Shown: positions 45,201-55,246, counted from the first letter of the stretch. The stretch is DNA of 64,000 bases from G963662655 sp963665015 (GCA_963665015.2 CAXXSY010000004.1:1054001-1118000), one strand, 5' to 3'. Numbers and translations: made by a program. Notes: a model not told the origin generated them from the sequence alone.

Positions 45201-48200
45201 ATCGATCACCCGCGACACGACCAGCTTTGTCTTCGACAGCAGCATGCCGATCGTAAACGCCGCGAAGGTCTGCAACGAGGATTTTGAAACGCCGGTGTTC
45301 AACAACATGATCATCAACCACTCCATCCAGTGGGTGCAGATCGCTATGACCGACGTCGTTTCCTACATCGATACGACCAACTCCTACATTCACCTGCACG
45401 ACGGAGCCGGGAACCTGATCGACGGTACGCTTCATTTCGAGGGAGATTCCGCTTTCTGGACGCTGACGCACGAGATCGCGGTCAACGAGAATAACTCGGG
45501 CGGCTACTCGCTACGTTACAAGGCGAACGATATCGCCGGAAACTCGCTTACCGGCAGGATCGATTTCCTGCTGACCGCTTCCAACGCGCCGCAGGTCAGT
45601 CAGCGTATTCCCGCGCCCGATGCGATTATCAGCGAGCTGGCGGACGACACGATTTCGATTCTGTTTACCGAGGCTATTGGCGTAAACGAAGATACGGAAG
45701 ATACATACATCATACTGCATACGCCGTCCGGCGGTGTGATCGAAGACGGCGATGGCGCAACGCTCGATCTGGACGACAGCCAGGCGCCGCTCTATACCTT
45801 GAACCTTGCGCTGGACAATCCGCTCTCGCAGATTGGCGAATACGAGGTGGTATATCGGCTGGAAAACACCGACGGCGTCGCGTTCGGCGAGACCTACACC
45901 TTCTCGTTCGACAACATCATGCCGGAGGTGGATAACGTCGGGCTCGCGCTCGAAGACAACACCTACGAATACATCGACGGCGGCGAGGAGATCAATCAGC
46001 CGATCGAGTTCTGCGAGGCGTCGGTCTCGGATAACTACGGCGTCGCTATCGACTCCTGCTTCATCCGCATCTATAACGAGCATGACGAGCTCATTTCCGG
46101 TGTTGGCGGTCAACCTTCGACCAACACGATACGCTACACGCTCAATTCGCCGCTCAAGGCGATCAACAAGGACTTTTACGTGCTGACCACCGTGAAGGAT
46201 ATGGCGGGAAACACCTATATCGACAGTGTCGATTTCCGTCTCAACACGGTGCAGGCGAATTTCTATCCGCGCGACCTCTCCTATCAGAATGGCTCGATCG
46301 ACCACGTCTCGGTCGAGATTTACGAGCTGATGGAAGAGGATATCGACACCCACCTGACCTACATCGAAGCGCTGCACCCGGACGGCAACATCATCGGCGA
46401 TCCCACCACACCCAGCCAAGGCGCCGGCGCGGAACTGAGCTTCAGCTACACCGATTCGACCACCGTGATCAACCTGCAATTCCAGGAATCGCTGTCCGAT
46501 ACGGGTGTCGATGACGGTCTGTTCCAGGTGAGCGTCAATCTGATTCTGAATTCGGAAGAAGAGATTCCGATGGGTTATTCTTTCACGTACGACCGTACCA
46601 GACCGGTTTACAGCAATCTTCAGGTCAATTCCGAGCCGGTTGCGATGCAAGGCGGCCGGAAAGAGGACAACCAGCCCGAATTCGGCGTGAGCATCAATCG
46701 CCAGGCAATCATCGGCCATAAAAATCATCCGCTGCGTGGATTCCTGCGTAGCGATTACTACTCGGGTCGCATCGACTCGATCACGGTCAACTACTACGAC
46801 GCCACGTCCGGACTGAATCCGGCACCGAACCTCACCTACCTCGTCTTGCAGGACGTGAACGGCAACCTCGTGCCGGGCGTGAAACGGGTGGTCGGAAGTC
46901 AATATCGCTGGGTGCTCAACGATCCCATCGTGCCGGGCGAAGACCCATCGGCGAACTACAAGATCGCGCTGAAGGCAACCGACATGGCGGGTAATTCCAA
47001 GCTGTACGATTACGAATTCCTGTTCGTGTCCGACCCGACACCCGAATTGATCGACTGGCAGCCGTGGGGCATGGATTACACCTATGTCAACACGCACGAG
47101 TTCGAACCGGCTGAGCTGGAAGGAGAATTCAAGGACTACTTCGGCATCGTGCAGGACTGGGATTTGACCTACATCCGCATGGCGTTCCCCAGCGGCGACT
47201 CGGTCTATTCACCGCACGGCGGAGACCTCTATTACGAAGAGACCGACTCCAGCCTCGTGGTTCGGCTCGAACTGGACGGCGAACTGCACACCGATGGGGA
47301 AGACGACGGTCTCTACACGATCAGCGTCCGTGCCCAGAACGAGGTGGGTGCCGTCTATCACATTTACGAATACATGATGTACGATACCGTCGTGCCGGAA
47401 CCGGTCGAGGTGGCGTACCGCGATATCAACGGACTGTACCGCGAGGTACTCGGCGACACGACCGAATCGAGTACCGGTATCTCCGCGATCCGTGTCAAAT
47501 ACTCCGATCTGACCTCCGGGCTGTACTACACGCCAAACCTGACCAAGGTGACCCTGTTCGACTCGAACGAAGAGATCGTTGCCGGATCGCACTCCTACGG
47601 ACCCTTCGTGGATGCCGATTCCCTGGTGATCTGGACGCTCCAGCAACCGCTCATGGACAACGGTGCGGACGACGGGCAATATACCATCAGGCTGGTGGCG
47701 ACCGACAGGGCCGGCAACATGATGCGGCGGCAGATACCAATCGCGGTATTCTCGCCCATCCAGCCGCAGGATTTCACCTGGACGATGGACGCCGTCTATC
47801 GCGTGCATCTCAACTGGGAGCACTACGTTCCGAGCCTGACCAATATACGTAACACGAAAGGGCGCAAGGATCGATCGCCGAATCAGCAGCGCGATCTGTC
47901 ATACTATTCGGTCAAGCGACAACGCGATGACGGGGAGTGGAAGGAGATCGCGCAGACGCCCGACGGCTTCTATATCGACGACCTCCTGGACGATCCCGAC
48001 GGTACCTATCGCTATGGACTGACCGCGATCTATTCGTCCGGCAGCAGCGACGAACTCTTCACCGACGACATCACCGTGAAGCGGTTCGCGGACGTGACCA
48101 TCTCGGTGTTCGAGACCGACGGCACCACGCCGATCGAAGATGTCCTGGTGGGCGTGTTCGGTGACGATGGACTGTACAATATGGAGTTCGACGAGCGGAC

Positions 48201-48660
48201 GGACGAACTGGGGGCGGTTTCGCTCGTGGATGTCTATATGGAGCTCTACCGCGTGACGCTCGAGAAGGAAGGATACGAGCCGGTCGAGGCATCCATCGAT
48301 GTCGATGCCGATCCATCCGAATTCAGCTTTACACTGGGACCCGAATCGACCTCCGGCGACAACGAACCGGAAGTGACCGTTATGTATCAGAACTACCCGA
48401 ATCCCTTCAACCCGGAGACCAAGGTGAAGTTCGGCATCCGGTACGATTCGAAGGTGGAAATCCTGATCTACAACACGCGCGGGCAGTTGGTGAAAAGGCT
48501 CTGCGAGGACAATCTCGAAGCCGGCTTCCACTCGATCCGGTGGGACGGTCGGGACGAATTCGCCAAGCCGGTGTCGTCCGGAATCTACTTCTGCACGTTC
48601 AGAGCGGTGTCCGATCAGGAGACGGTCAAGGATATCCGCAAGATGATCATGCTGAAATAG
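42226..48660 (+). CDS. Giant secreted multi-Ig protein with C-terminal sorting domain
   Basis: The 2144-residue product has a signal peptide (residues 1-21, ending LLHAQ). Two cadherin-like domains follow, with VNDAP-type linkers. Next are FlgD/Ig-like segments marked by NPFSPDFDG and NPFSPNEDG, and more than a dozen bacterial Ig-like repeats containing D.AGN motifs. A short FN3-like part and a carboxypeptidase-regulatory-like beta sandwich (VTISVFETDGTTPIEDVLVG) precede the last 90 residues. These start YQNYPNPFNPETKVKFGI and end VKDIRKMIMLK, the type A sorting domain of type IX secretion substrates, also common in FCB phyla without proven T9SS. The ATG at 42226 has GGGAG 7 nt upstream and is preferred over 42205. 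A surface or adhesin role is inferred. Confidence 0.9.
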   Translation: MKRMIFVLVLMALGIALLHAQNVPPVVANPIDDFAFPEDNTDYSINLNEVFYDANNDPLDFSYQGDQMITVVITNGLVGLTPTMNWNGSETITFTAEDVYGESVSEAVTITVTAVNDAPYVENPVDNHSIAYNSVDSSLNLNYVFDDYDIVYGDFLMFDYDGDNHIDVDIDNGIVTMTPAPNWSGTETITFSAQDSGGLISEHEIVVLVPSPAVANVSVIPNPFSPDFDGQKDVTTISFYVSGNGLTTIYIFDESNTIIFEVEVQATAGWNQYDWDGTSNNGAYPGVVPDGSYGLGIILGNAEYICDFNIKVDTAPPVIDILASYPNPFSPNEDGFNDFHQVRYQVDDVIVNYVGLIRVNLWRQENDPAPLYVPTNFVEEGDGLTITQPDLSVFDELTDGGYVFAVRVWSGETNHEVTLSPGAKYDLIVGGNGSSEFNRVEIETGTTMFKIGNVYYPYLTISGVGSDDHESDNEDNYTGYDYLRLFIVEGNCTFNVYNDGGSPYSLNDLYNIYFGDFQNVYHPLYPNVLLAPNFMYNITIPGNVDIEDEVMPDGRYIYRILVTDQAMHAQEESGELLVNNYPIEVVSSVNPQVISPQNLDGYFDQAVVQYQVSERGYVTVKVWDVMSDTVVTTLVDAVDTPTSDYTLWNGLNYMGDPVAVDDQFEYYVEVTAQDISISEDVVSQHLDMIVDNVGPEPADIFLLGGETFVNTPDITMGGISNDITSEVLLYLNDVYQGVVQTTPDYPGYFEFPVTLEEGDNQIYVRLRDVAYNLGGASNAVTVHLDSSPPFIDPLFPPPDTLFRQDSIRVKAYVNDNTGIGVDQNTVKFGFSLFGNAVSWHLATRLNATSSTYYYDYVVEDDIEQLDIDMWIKAADLLGNTSTTGDSVHFEYRAIIPPEMLSYDPVDGSVVKELTDNHIYAVVHDYEGAGLNFNGSQILVLDSQGTYQAGTRVFTNLGDDDYRFTFTPNSPLDDGEYDVRWTVQDNFQGESGGSITRDTTSFVFDSSMPIVNAAKVCNEDFETPVFNNMIINHSIQWVQIAMTDVVSYIDTTNSYIHLHDGAGNLIDGTLHFEGDSAFWTLTHEIAVNENNSGGYSLRYKANDIAGNSLTGRIDFLLTASNAPQVSQRIPAPDAIISELADDTISILFTEAIGVNEDTEDTYIILHTPSGGVIEDGDGATLDLDDSQAPLYTLNLALDNPLSQIGEYEVVYRLENTDGVAFGETYTFSFDNIMPEVDNVGLALEDNTYEYIDGGEEINQPIEFCEASVSDNYGVAIDSCFIRIYNEHDELISGVGGQPSTNTIRYTLNSPLKAINKDFYVLTTVKDMAGNTYIDSVDFRLNTVQANFYPRDLSYQNGSIDHVSVEIYELMEEDIDTHLTYIEALHPDGNIIGDPTTPSQGAGAELSFSYTDSTTVINLQFQESLSDTGVDDGLFQVSVNLILNSEEEIPMGYSFTYDRTRPVYSNLQVNSEPVAMQGGRKEDNQPEFGVSINRQAIIGHKNHPLRGFLRSDYYSGRIDSITVNYYDATSGLNPAPNLTYLVLQDVNGNLVPGVKRVVGSQYRWVLNDPIVPGEDPSANYKIALKATDMAGNSKLYDYEFLFVSDPTPELIDWQPWGMDYTYVNTHEFEPAELEGEFKDYFGIVQDWDLTYIRMAFPSGDSVYSPHGGDLYYEETDSSLVVRLELDGELHTDGEDDGLYTISVRAQNEVGAVYHIYEYMMYDTVVPEPVEVAYRDINGLYREVLGDTTESSTGISAIRVKYSDLTSGLYYTPNLTKVTLFDSNEEIVAGSHSYGPFVDADSLVIWTLQQPLMDNGADDGQYTIRLVATDRAGNMMRRQIPIAVFSPIQPQDFTWTMDAVYRVHLNWEHYVPSLTNIRNTKGRKDRSPNQQRDLSYYSVKRQRDDGEWKEIAQTPDGFYIDDLLDDPDGTYRYGLTAIYSSGSSDELFTDDITVKRFADVTISVFETDGTTPIEDVLVGVFGDDGLYNMEFDERTDELGAVSLVDVYMELYRVTLEKEGYEPVEASIDVDADPSEFSFTLGPESTSGDNEPEVTVMYQNYPNPFNPETKVKFGIRYDSKVEILIYNTRGQLVKRLCEDNLEAGFHSIRWDGRDEFAKPVSSGIYFCTFRAVSDQETVKDIRKMIMLK

Positions 48661-48662
48661 GG

Positions 48663-48908
48663 ACCCTCACCCTGACCCTCTCCCGCAAGCGGGAGAGGGG
48701 ACATCGGTTTTCCAAATTTCTGCCTCCTCTTCCGAAAGCGGGCGAGGGGACATCGGATTTCCAAATTTCTGCCTCCTCTTCCGAAAGCGGGAGAGGGGAC
48801 ATCGGATTTCCAAATTTCTGCCTCCTCTTCCGCAAGCGGGCGAGGGGACATCGGATTTCCAAATTTCTGCCTCCTCTCCCGCTTGCGGGAGAGGATTGAG
48901 GTGAGGGT
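48663..48908. repeat. Hairpin array: 49-bp tandem repeats between outer inverted arms
   Basis: Outer arms ACCCTCACC (48663-48671) and GGTGAGGGT (48900-48908) are perfect inverses. Inside lies a perfect 11-bp hairpin (CCCTCTCCCGC, AA, GCGGGAGAGGG, 48676-48699). Four copies of a 49-bp unit follow, starting at 48697, 48746, 48795 and 48844, each containing GACATCGG, CCAAATTTCTGCC and another CCTCTTCCG/CGGG hairpin. The array fills most of the 278-bp gap after the giant gene. Confidence 0.9.
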
Positions 48909-48938
48909 TTCTATATAAACGATAAGGGTAACAATAAC

Positions 48939-49514
48939 TTGAAAGCAGTTTTTCTCGATCGCGATGGCACCATCAACAAAGACGAAGTGGGTTATATCCG
49001 GTATCCGGACGACTTCAACCTGTTCCCGAATGCGGCCAAGGCCATTGCAATGTTGAACCGCGCCGGCTATCGGGTCTTCGTCGTGACCAACCAGTCCGGC
49101 ATCGCGCGCGGATACTACACCTTCGACGACATCGAGCAAGTTCACCAAAAGATGCATGACCAGCTTGCGAAAGAGGACGCTCATCTTGACGACATCTTCA
49201 TTTCGCCTTACCATCACGAGGGAACCGTCGAGCCGTGGAACATCCGTCACGAGGATCGCAAGCCCGGTCTGGGCATGTTCCGTCAGGTGTGGGAGAAATA
49301 CGATATTACGCTGAAAGAATCGTATATGATCGGCGACAAGTATTCCGATGTCGCGTTCGGCAAGAAAGCGGGATTGAAGACGATCCTTGTGCAGACGGGG
49401 TATGGATGGGAAACGTTTCTGAATGACCGCGATAAATGGCAGTACAAACCGGATTATATTGCGAAGGATTTACTGGCCGCGGTAAAGCTGATCTTGTGGA
49501 TGGAGAATCAATAG
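48939..49514 (+). CDS. HAD-IIIA phosphatase, GmhB-like, without zinc-loop cysteines
   Basis: The 191-residue product is a HAD-IIIA phosphatase with D7 and D9 in FLDRDGTINKD, VTNQSGIARG, and the late GDKYSDVAFGKKAG motif. The closest known family is D-glycero-D-manno-heptose 1,7-bisphosphate 7-phosphatase (GmhB), which makes the LPS core heptose precursor. The histidinol-phosphatase domain of HisB is related. GmhB normally binds zinc through a C-x-H...C-x-C loop; here that region reads ISPYHHEGTVEPWNIRHEDR and lacks all three cysteines, so the zinc site is probably absent. Translation starts at a TTG (48939), with AAGGG ten bases upstream. The end overlaps the convergent rsmE gene by 7 bp. Confidence 0.8.
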   Translation: MKAVFLDRDGTINKDEVGYIRYPDDFNLFPNAAKAIAMLNRAGYRVFVVTNQSGIARGYYTFDDIEQVHQKMHDQLAKEDAHLDDIFISPYHHEGTVEPWNIRHEDRKPGLGMFRQVWEKYDITLKESYMIGDKYSDVAFGKKAGLKTILVQTGYGWETFLNDRDKWQYKPDYIAKDLLAAVKLILWMENQ

Positions 49515-50239
49515 AATCCCGGGTCCTTCGCCAATAGAATCCCCGTCAAGAGCCCACCCGCCGCGATAGCTGCCGTCTCCGCTCTGACAATGTGATTGCC
49601 CAGTGAAAACGTCTCGATCTTCTGCTCTTGAATCCAAGCCCGTTCCGCTTCAGAAAAACCACCCTCCGGACCGATCACCAAGCATAGATCGCTGTCATCG
49701 TCAATCAGTCGGTAGCGATTCGCTTTTTGCTTCCACTCGCAGGCTACCAGCGGCCGGAACCCCTCTTCACGAATCAGCGCGATGACATCCTGAAAGTCCA
49801 TCACCGGGTGTATCCTGGGCAGAAACGCGCCGTCGCATTGCTTGATGGCCGACACCGCGACCGCCTCGAATTTAACCGTCGCGTTACCGGTGTCCTTGCG
49901 CACGGTGAACTCGCCGATGTAGGGGAAGAACTCCTTGAAGCCGAGCTCGGTCAGCTTTTCGACGATCATGTGGTCGTGCTTGTTGCGTAGCAGCGAGAAC
50001 GCGATGCCGATGCGCGGCTTCCCGAAAGATTTCTCTTCGACAGAGAGGATATCCATGAGGGCGTGGTGCTTGTCGAGCTTGACGATAATCGCCTGTGCCA
50101 GGAGACCTTTGCCATTGGTCAGCAGAATATTGGTACCCGTTTGCTTCCGCATGACGTGCGAAAGATGATGGAACTCGTCGCCGGTGAGAACGGCGCGCTT
50201 GCTTTCGGGCTTCAGATCGGGACAGTAGAACGCCGGCAT
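49508..50239 (-). CDS. rsmE: 16S rRNA m3U1498 methyltransferase RsmE
   Basis: The 243-residue protein is a SPOUT-class RNA methyltransferase. An N-terminal PUA-like region (LTGDEFHHLSHVMRKQTGTNI) is followed by the trefoil-knot domain with LVIGPEGGFSEAE and FSLGNHIVRAETAA, the SAM-binding signature of RsmE. It methylates U1498 of 16S rRNA. The start codon overlaps the dnaJ stop (TGATG), so it is the last gene of the hrcA heat-shock operon. The dnaJ-rsmE link is common in bacteria. Confidence 0.95.
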   Translation of the reverse strand: MPAFYCPDLKPESKRAVLTGDEFHHLSHVMRKQTGTNILLTNGKGLLAQAIIVKLDKHHALMDILSVEEKSFGKPRIGIAFSLLRNKHDHMIVEKLTELGFKEFFPYIGEFTVRKDTGNATVKFEAVAVSAIKQCDGAFLPRIHPVMDFQDVIALIREEGFRPLVACEWKQKANRYRLIDDDSDLCLVIGPEGGFSEAERAWIQEQKIETFSLGNHIVRAETAAIAAGGLLTGILLAKDPGFY

Positions 50240-51390
50240 CAGATGAAAAACTCCTTCAGCTTGTTCAGGAAGGATTTGCCCGGCTGGAGTCGCTTTTCGG
50301 AATCGAATTGCGCGAGTTCCTCGAGCAGCCGTCTCTCCTCCGTGTTGAGCTTGGTTGGCGTGATGACGCGGACGCGAACGTAGAGGTCGCCGCGATAGCC
50401 GCTGTTGACTTCCGGCAGTCCCTGACCGCGGATGCGGAACACCTTTCCGGACTGCGTACCCGCCGGTACCTTCATCTTGATTTTACCGGAGAGCGTCGGA
50501 ATCTGAAGCTCGGTTCCCAGCGCTGCCTGCGAGAAGCTTATGGGGAAATCGCACATCAGGTTGTTGTCGTCGCGCTGGAAGATATCGTCCTCTTTCTCCT
50601 GAATGATAACGATGATATCGCCGCGTGGGCCGCCGCGCTTCCCGATGTTGCCCTGACCGCGCATGCGGATGTATTGCCCCTCCGCGACGCCTGCCGGGAT
50701 GTGGACATTGATGGTCTTGGTGACCGATACGCGTCCCTCGGCGTTGCACTTCGGGCACGGGTTGTCGATGATCTTGCCCTCGCCGCGACAGCTCGGACAC
50801 GCGACCACCGTCGCCACCTGACCGAAGAACGATCGGCGTAATTGCCGGATTTGACCGGTGCCGTGGCACTGCGAACAGGTCTTGCTCTTGCCGTCGCTGG
50901 AGCCGGTACCCTGGCAGGTTTCGCAGGTCTCCATCACACTGATCTTGATTTTCTTATCGACACCGTTGGCAATCTCTTTGAGCTTGAGCGAAAGGGTCAG
51001 TTGCAGGTCTTCGCCGCGGTTGGGCTGCTGACGCTGACCGCCGCCACCAAAACCGCCGCCGCCAAAGAAGCTCTCGAAAATGCTGCTGAAGCCGCTGAAG
51101 ATATCGCTGAACTCGCCCTGATGCGAAAAGTCCTGCCACGAGAATCCGCCGCCACCGAACGCGCCTTCGAGTCCCGCGTGACCGTACTGGTCGTATTTCT
51201 GGCGCTTGTCCGCGTCGCTAAGCACTTCGTATGCTTCCGCCGCCTCCTTGAATTTCTCTTCCGCCTCCGGATTGTCCTTGTTCTTGTCCGGATGGTATTT
51301 CATCGCCAGTCTGCGGTAAGCCTTCTTGATCTCGGCCGGATCGGCTGTTTTCTCTACTCCAAGCACTTCATAATAATCACGTTTTGCCAT
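50239..51390 (-). CDS. dnaJ: Chaperone protein DnaJ
   Basis: The 383-residue co-chaperone has all type I DnaJ parts. These are a J domain with the HPD motif (YHPDKNKDNPEAEEKF), a glycine/phenylalanine region (GGGGFSWQDF, FFGGGGFGGGG), and four zinc-binding C-x-x-C-x-G-x-G repeats (CETCQGTG, CSQCHGTG, CPSCRGEG, CPKCNAEG). The two-lobed C-terminal substrate domain completes it. It stimulates DnaK ATP hydrolysis and delivers unfolded clients. It is separated from dnaK by 197 bp holding a structured repeat, whereas the other genes of the operon touch or overlap. Confidence 0.97.
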   Translation of the reverse strand: MAKRDYYEVLGVEKTADPAEIKKAYRRLAMKYHPDKNKDNPEAEEKFKEAAEAYEVLSDADKRQKYDQYGHAGLEGAFGGGGFSWQDFSHQGEFSDIFSGFSSIFESFFGGGGFGGGGQRQQPNRGEDLQLTLSLKLKEIANGVDKKIKISVMETCETCQGTGSSDGKSKTCSQCHGTGQIRQLRRSFFGQVATVVACPSCRGEGKIIDNPCPKCNAEGRVSVTKTINVHIPAGVAEGQYIRMRGQGNIGKRGGPRGDIIVIIQEKEDDIFQRDDNNLMCDFPISFSQAALGTELQIPTLSGKIKMKVPAGTQSGKVFRIRGQGLPEVNSGYRGDLYVRVRVITPTKLNTEERRLLEELAQFDSEKRLQPGKSFLNKLKEFFI

Positions 51391-51470
51391 CGATGTACCT
51401 CATGTCCTTAGCCCTTTTGACTAAGAATGTTATTGTGAATCTTCACCCCAAGACTCTCTGGGATATTAAA

Positions 51471-51578
51471 GCCCTCATCCCCCGCCTTCTCCCGCAAGCG
51501 GGAGAAGGAGCTATAATGAATATCCACCATCGGTTCCCCTTCGCCCGTTTACGGGAGAAGGGGTCAGGGGATGAGGGC
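51471..51578. repeat. Three-stem hairpin repeat between dnaK and dnaJ
   Basis: Outer arms GCCCTCATCCCC (51471-51482) and GGGGATGAGGGC (51567-51578) are perfect 12-bp inverses. They enclose two hairpins: CCTTCTCCCGC/GCGGGAGAAGG (51485-51508, perfect, AA loop), and CCCCTTCGCCCGT/ACGGGAGAAGGGG (51536-51563, one mismatch, TT loop). It belongs to the same family as the array at 48663-48908. Lying inside the heat-shock transcript, it may affect dnaJ expression. Confidence 0.9.
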
Positions 51579-51587
51579 TCTTCATTC

Positions 51588-53534
<1,947 letters not shown>

Positions 53535-53536
53535 GA

Positions 53537-54136
53537 TCATTCCTCCTTATATATTTTTTCTTTATTTTCATTATCAGCCGGCTTTACGCCGTTGGAAACG
53601 ACGACCTTCGACGGTCGGATCACGCGGTTGTTCATCACGTAGCCGTTCTGGATCACCTGGCACACGATGTCCTCGTCGTAGTCCGAAGGGATATGCGCGA
53701 CCGCGTCGTGGTACATGGGGTCGAATTCCTTGCCCTGCGCTTCGATCTTCTCCACGCCTTCTTTCTTCAAGGTCGATAGCATCTGCTGGTGGATCAACTC
53801 GACGCCCTTGAGGAAGCTGTCGAACTGGTGTTCCTGTTTTCCCGCTTCCAGCGCGCGTTCGAAGTTGTCGATCACCTCGCATATCTCCAGAACAAGCTGC
53901 TGCGTCGCGTTCTTGATCCACTGCGCGCGCTCTTCCATATTGCGGCGTCGGAAGTTCTCGAACTCCGCCATCGTGCGCACGTACTTGTCCTTGAGTTGCT
54001 GATTCTCGCGCCGGAGCACGGTCAGCTCGTCTTCCTGTACTTCTTCGACTTTTTCTTCCGATTCGATTTCGATCGGGATGTCTTCGGTCACTTCTTCCTT
54101 TGTTTTCTTCGTTTCTTTCTTTTTATCTTTTTTCAT
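53537..54136 (-). CDS. grpE: Nucleotide exchange factor GrpE
   Basis: The 199-residue product has the GrpE layout. A charged, low-complexity N-terminus (KKDKKKETKKTKEEVTEDI) leads into a long dimerising helix (LKDKYVRTMAEFENFRRRN). The C-terminal beta wing (GKEFDPMYHDAVAHIPSD, QNGYVMNNRVIRPSKVVVSN) completes it. It releases ADP from DnaK. The start overlaps the end of hrcA by 14 nt, and the stop is 2 bp before dnaK, so grpE is tightly embedded in the operon. Confidence 0.96.
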   Translation of the reverse strand: MKKDKKKETKKTKEEVTEDIPIEIESEEKVEEVQEDELTVLRRENQQLKDKYVRTMAEFENFRRRNMEERAQWIKNATQQLVLEICEVIDNFERALEAGKQEHQFDSFLKGVELIHQQMLSTLKKEGVEKIEAQGKEFDPMYHDAVAHIPSDYDEDIVCQVIQNGYVMNNRVIRPSKVVVSNGVKPADNENKEKIYKEE

Positions 54137-55181
54137 ATTTCGGTACCATCATACCTTTCTTGGTCGTTTTTGTTATGACTTGCGCGATATCCCGGATGAT
54201 GGGGATGTTGCGTTCGTAATCCATTCGTATGGGCGCCAGCACGCCGATGTATCCCGGCACTTCGAAAATCTCGTAGCGCGCGAACACCAGCGCCACGTCG
54301 TTGAAGTTCGGGTGCCCGAGGTCCTCGCCGATGAGTACGTGGAACGGTTTGTCCTCGAGGTGCTTTTCCATCAGCGAGATCAGGAAGTCCTGCTGCTGGA
54401 TCAGGTTCAGGAAGCGCAGGATGTTCTGCTTCTCGTTGAACTCCGGTTGTTCGAGGAAGGTGATGTTGCTGTCGAAATGGATATAGTAGCTGCTGATTTC
54501 GATCATCACCTTGTGCAGCTCGCGCAGGAACGCCGAGAGGAGCTGGTTCTCGGTACCTTCTTCGCTGTTCAGATGTTCCAGATAGTGGTGCTGGATGTCG
54601 TAAATCCTGAGTCCCATCAGCTCGTCGTTGGCGTAGCGCACCAGGACGCGCAGTTGCTGCTCGGTCAGGTCGTAGTCGGTGTTCAGGATGACGGTCTTGT
54701 CCAGTCCCGAGTTGAGACTGACCACGAAGAGCAGTTTCCGGTTGCCAATGCGGAAGGCTTCAAGTCGCTTGAGGAAGCCGTAGGAAATCTCCGGCTCGGC
54801 CACGAAGCTGAGCTGATCCGTTTCCTTCGCCAGGATGCGCATGATATAATGCAGCGTCTGTGGCGTGTCGCGGAAGTTCTTGATGATGAAGTCCCGCACG
54901 AGGTCGGATTTGTCATAGCTCTTTCTGCCGAGTCCGGACGCGATCATCTTCAGGTATTTGCGGAACCCGAGTGTCGTCGGAATCCTGCCTGCCGAGGTGT
55001 GCGGCTGGAAGATCAGATTCTTCTGTTCCAGCTTGTGCAGATCGATGCGAACCGTCGCCGGGCTGACGTCCGGTACGTACTTCTTGCAGAGCAATCCGGA
55101 TGCGACCGTGTCGTTGGTACTAATGAACTCCGTGACCAGCGCACGCAGCACGACGCCTTCGCGGATTTCATTCTTTTTCAT
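54123..55181 (-). CDS. hrcA: Heat-inducible transcription repressor HrcA
   Basis: The 352-residue repressor has an N-terminal winged helix (VSPATVRIDLHKLEQKNLIFQPHTSAGRIPTTLGFRKYL), which contains the HTSAGR(I/V)PT signature of HrcA. A GAF-like regulatory part ends in a C-terminal segment (VLIGEDLGHPNFNDVALVFARYEI...GYIGVLAPIRMDYERNI). HrcA binds the CIRCE operator and represses this operon; GroEL usually keeps it folded. A CIRCE-like inverted repeat lies 30 bp upstream of the start, consistent with autoregulation. AGGAG lies 8 nt before the ATG. Confidence 0.96.
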   Translation of the reverse strand: MKKNEIREGVVLRALVTEFISTNDTVASGLLCKKYVPDVSPATVRIDLHKLEQKNLIFQPHTSAGRIPTTLGFRKYLKMIASGLGRKSYDKSDLVRDFIIKNFRDTPQTLHYIMRILAKETDQLSFVAEPEISYGFLKRLEAFRIGNRKLLFVVSLNSGLDKTVILNTDYDLTEQQLRVLVRYANDELMGLRIYDIQHHYLEHLNSEEGTENQLLSAFLRELHKVMIEISSYYIHFDSNITFLEQPEFNEKQNILRFLNLIQQQDFLISLMEKHLEDKPFHVLIGEDLGHPNFNDVALVFARYEIFEVPGYIGVLAPIRMDYERNIPIIRDIAQVITKTTKKGMMVPKYEKR

Positions 55182-55210
55182 AGCTTTAGCTCCTATGTCT
55201 CCGATTTATC

Positions 55211-55237
55211 TTAGCAGTCCAAGCGATTGACCGCTAA
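55211..55237 (-). promoter_or_regulatory. CIRCE-like operator of the hrcA operon
   Basis: On the minus strand TTAGCGGTC-N9-GACTGCTAA forms a 9-9-9 inverted repeat (one mismatch between arms). The consensus is TTAGCACTC-N9-GAGTGCTAA; here the inner arm positions are changed on both sides, from CACTC to CRGTC and the complement. The arm length and 9-nt spacer are canonical, and the position just upstream of hrcA supports the call. A further half-site, TTAGCAGTC, lies upstream at about 55286-55294. Confidence 0.85.
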
Positions 55238-55246
55238 TTTGACAAC

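Noticed and set aside
48697..48892. Evenly spaced 49-bp repeats that could suggest a CRISPR array
   Set aside because: Units are directly tandem with no unique spacers, and each is a hairpin of a dispersed repeat family; no cas gene is present.
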